NCBI GenBank assembly: GCA_023245565.1
Contig: JAHFKB010000044.1
Coordinates: 1-5,161 of the forward strand
Source: an archaeon
Lineage (GTDB): Archaea > Nanobdellota > Nanobdellia > SCGC-AAA011-G17 > GW2011-AR18
Direction of reading: 5' to 3'
DNA: 5,161 nucleotides
Of this stretch, positions 3,425 through 5,161 are shown piece after piece; positions within the stretch are counted from its first letter, which is position 1; the number at the start of each line of letters is the position of its first letter. Both the position numbers and the translations under genes were made by a program. Below the pieces are notes generated by a model. That model made no database searches and had not been told where the DNA came from. It saw nothing but the letters and a program-made list of their open reading frames with translations.

Positions 3425-5161
3425 TTTTCTTTAATATCAGAATTATTAAAAAATTCTCTAATTCTATTTATTGGTTCTTTACTTATTCTTAAATTTCCAT
3501 CTTTTGGAAAACATTTAAAATAACTTTCCCAGGTATATCTTTGATCTAAGAATACAACCACACCTTTATCTTTTTCAGATCTTATACATCTTCCAGCATT
3601 TTGCAAACACTTTATCATAGCAGGCATTATATATCCATAATCCCAACCTTTACTAAATTTCTTATCATAATATTTAATTAATTCTTGAGTTTCTAAATCA
3701 GGTTTATCTAAAGGAACTCCAACCACAACAACACATTTTAAAATATTATCTTCAATATCAACACCTTCACCAAAATTTCCACCAGATGCAGCTAATAAAA
3801 CAGCACCATTTTCTTTATAAGATTTAAATTTCTCAAGTAATTCATTTTTTTCAATTTTATTCATATTAGAAATTTCTGAAAAAGTAGTTTTTATACATTG
3901 ATTTTGAAAATAAAAATTAACTTTATCTCTTAAATCATAACTTGGAAAAAATATCAAACAATTTCCAGGAACTTCATTTACAATAGAAGCACAATAATTT
4001 GCAATATGCTTAAACATATCTTGGGATCTAGCAGTAAATTTAGTAGTTGTCTCAGGAACAATTATACTTAATTTATTATGTTTAGGAAATGGATTTTTAA
4101 ATTCTTCAGCTATAGTTGTAAATCCAAATAAATCTTTATACATATCTAAAGGAGTTAAAGTTCCAGACATACAAATAGTAGAATAGCAATTCTCAGCTAT
4201 TCCCATCATTATTAAAGAAGGATCTAAACAATTATAATAAATAGTTAAATATTCTTTACCTTTATCATTTTTATTTAATTTAATAAATCTAGTAAAACTT
4301 TCATCATGTCCTTGCCAATTAATAAGAAAACTAGCAACACTAGAACAAGCACTTCTTTTCTTAACCTCTCTAATTTTTTCTCCTATAAACAATAAATCCC
4401 CAATTAGTTGATTAACATCAATTTGTTTTTCTAATTCTCTTAATAAATCACTTTTATCAATTAAAGCTTCTCTAGATTCTCTATTCAATTTTAATCTCTT
4501 AAGTTCTTCCAAACAATTTAAAATAATTTTTATACTTTCTCCCATATCTTTAAAACCAACTAACTCAGCTTCTTTAATTGCAAAATCTACAGTTGCAGCT
4601 GATAATTGTGAACTTAATAATTCTCTGCATCTACTAGGTAAATTATGTGCTTCATCTATAATAATTATAGAATTACTTAAATCCTTATCAATTCTCTCAA
4701 TTAAAGTTTCTCTTATACTTGGACTTAAAATATGGTGATAATCTCCAATAATAACAGTAGCTTTTTTTCCAACTAAACAAGCTATTTCAAAAGGGCATAA
4801 TTTATTATTTTTAGCATGTTCTTTAAATTCTTCAACATGTAATATTTTTTTACTCAATTCACTCAATACAACTTCAGTTTGCACGCTTAATTTATCTTTA
4901 TTTTTTATATTCTCATAATAAATGCATTGTTTTTTACTAATCATATCTTTACAATAATCATAAAATTCTCCAGTTGTTAATTCATTAACTCCTTCTTGCG
5001 CACACATCCATTTTTTCCCTATTAAATCTACAACTCCAAAATCTAAATTATATTTTTCTTTAATTAATTTTAAAGTTTCAACTGCAATCCTATGTTGAGT
5101 GTGTTTTGGTGTTATAAAAAATACAGTTAATTTATTTTCTAATGCAAGACTTAAAGCAACA
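3421..5161 (-). CDS. XPD/Rad3-like Fe-S DNA helicase, N-terminus outside window
   Basis: This is a superfamily 2 helicase of the XPD/Rad3/DinG group, which unwinds DNA 5' to 3' using ATP. The frame stays open past the Met at 5007 to the window edge, adding 51 codons, so that Met is internal. The added part contains motif Ia (FFITPKHTQHR, 5089-5121) and DLIGKKWMC. Walker A should lie just beyond the edge; the gene is cut by the window, not broken. Four cysteines fit the Fe-S cluster: in WMC (5002-5004), DYC (4951-4953), KQC (4924-4926) and KLC (4795-4797). The DEAH box is at 4645-4656, SGTLTP follows, GGNFGEGVD (motif V) is at 3757-3783 and QNAGRCIRS (motif VI) at 3577-3603. All visible motifs are intact, so the enzyme is probably active in repair or replication-fork processing. 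An archaeal XPD-like role is likelier than DinG given the context, but the two cannot be separated with certainty here. Its stop overlaps that of the convergent 181-residue gene. Confidence 0.9.
   Translation of the reverse strand, partial: VALSLALENKLTVFFITPKHTQHRIAVETLKLIKEKYNLDFGVVDLIGKKWMCAQEGVNELTTGEFYDYCKDMISKKQCIYYENIKNKDKLSVQTEVVLSELSKKILHVEEFKEHAKNNKLCPFEIACLVGKKATVIIGDYHHILSPSIRETLIERIDKDLSNSIIIIDEAHNLPSRCRELLSSQLSAATVDFAIKEAELVGFKDMGESIKIILNCLEELKRLKLNRESREALIDKSDLLRELEKQIDVNQLIGDLLFIGEKIREVKKRSACSSVASFLINWQGHDESFTRFIKLNKNDKGKEYLTIYYNCLDPSLIMMGIAENCYSTICMSGTLTPLDMYKDLFGFTTIAEEFKNPFPKHNKLSIIVPETTTKFTARSQDMFKHIANYCASIVNEVPGNCLIFFPSYDLRDKVNFYFQNQCIKTTFSEISNMNKIEKNELLEKFKSYKENGAVLLAASGGNFGEGVDIEDNILKCVVVVGVPLDKPDLETQELIKYYDKKFSKGWDYGYIMPAMIKCLQNAGRCIRSEKDKGVVVFLDQRYTWESYFKCFPKDGNLRISKEPINRIREFFNNSDIKEN

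Noticed and set aside
5005..5007. ATG as the start of the helicase gene
   Set aside because: The same frame is open for 51 more codons to the window edge and encodes recognisable helicase sequence, including motif Ia and the residues just before the first Fe-S cysteine, so this Met is internal.

Overview
The window is very AT-rich: about three quarters A+T in most genes, about two thirds in the gene at the left edge. It reads as an archaeal chromosome segment, most likely from a small-genome DPANN-type lineage of the Woesearchaeota/Pacearchaeota kind. The evidence is TATA-box promoters about 25-30 bp upstream of start codons with little or no leader, a VapBC pair of the AbrB/PIN type common in archaea, an archaeal-style winged-helix regulator, and an Fe-S XPD/Rad3-type helicase. 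The lineage is an inference from gene style; there is no rRNA or other marker gene here.

Layout, left to right. (1) Minus strand, 15-362: a small four-helix membrane protein (DUF4383-like) with a visible internal duplication, its own TATA box and the only strong Shine-Dalgarno in the window. A partial hairpin at the left edge may be its terminator. (2) Minus strand, 455-2108: a probable two-gene operon. First comes a winged-helix regulator with a disordered middle and a His/Cys tail. Then, 34 bp downstream, comes a predicted Tat-exported protein joining an OmpA-like domain to a von Willebrand factor A (VWA) domain. (3) Plus strand, 2215-2798: a VapBC toxin-antitoxin pair, divergent from the regulator across a 106-bp control region. 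(4) Plus strand, 2879-3424: a 181-residue protein I do not recognise, behind a TATA box flanked by a perfect 9-bp inverted repeat. (5) Minus strand, 3421 to the right edge: the body of an XPD/Rad3-like helicase. Its stop codon overlaps that of the preceding convergent gene, and its N-terminal Walker A region lies outside the window.

The most interesting part is the regulator plus Tat-OmpA-VWA pair. The OmpA-like domain keeps the Asp and Arg that bind diaminopimelate in bacterial OmpA, although the host appears to be an archaeon expected to lack peptidoglycan. The two plus-strand promoters carry short symmetric or repeated elements that look like operators, and another dyad overlaps the regulator's own promoter. 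There is no gene-free stretch over 300 bases. I see no tRNA, rRNA, CRISPR array, insertion sequence or origin.
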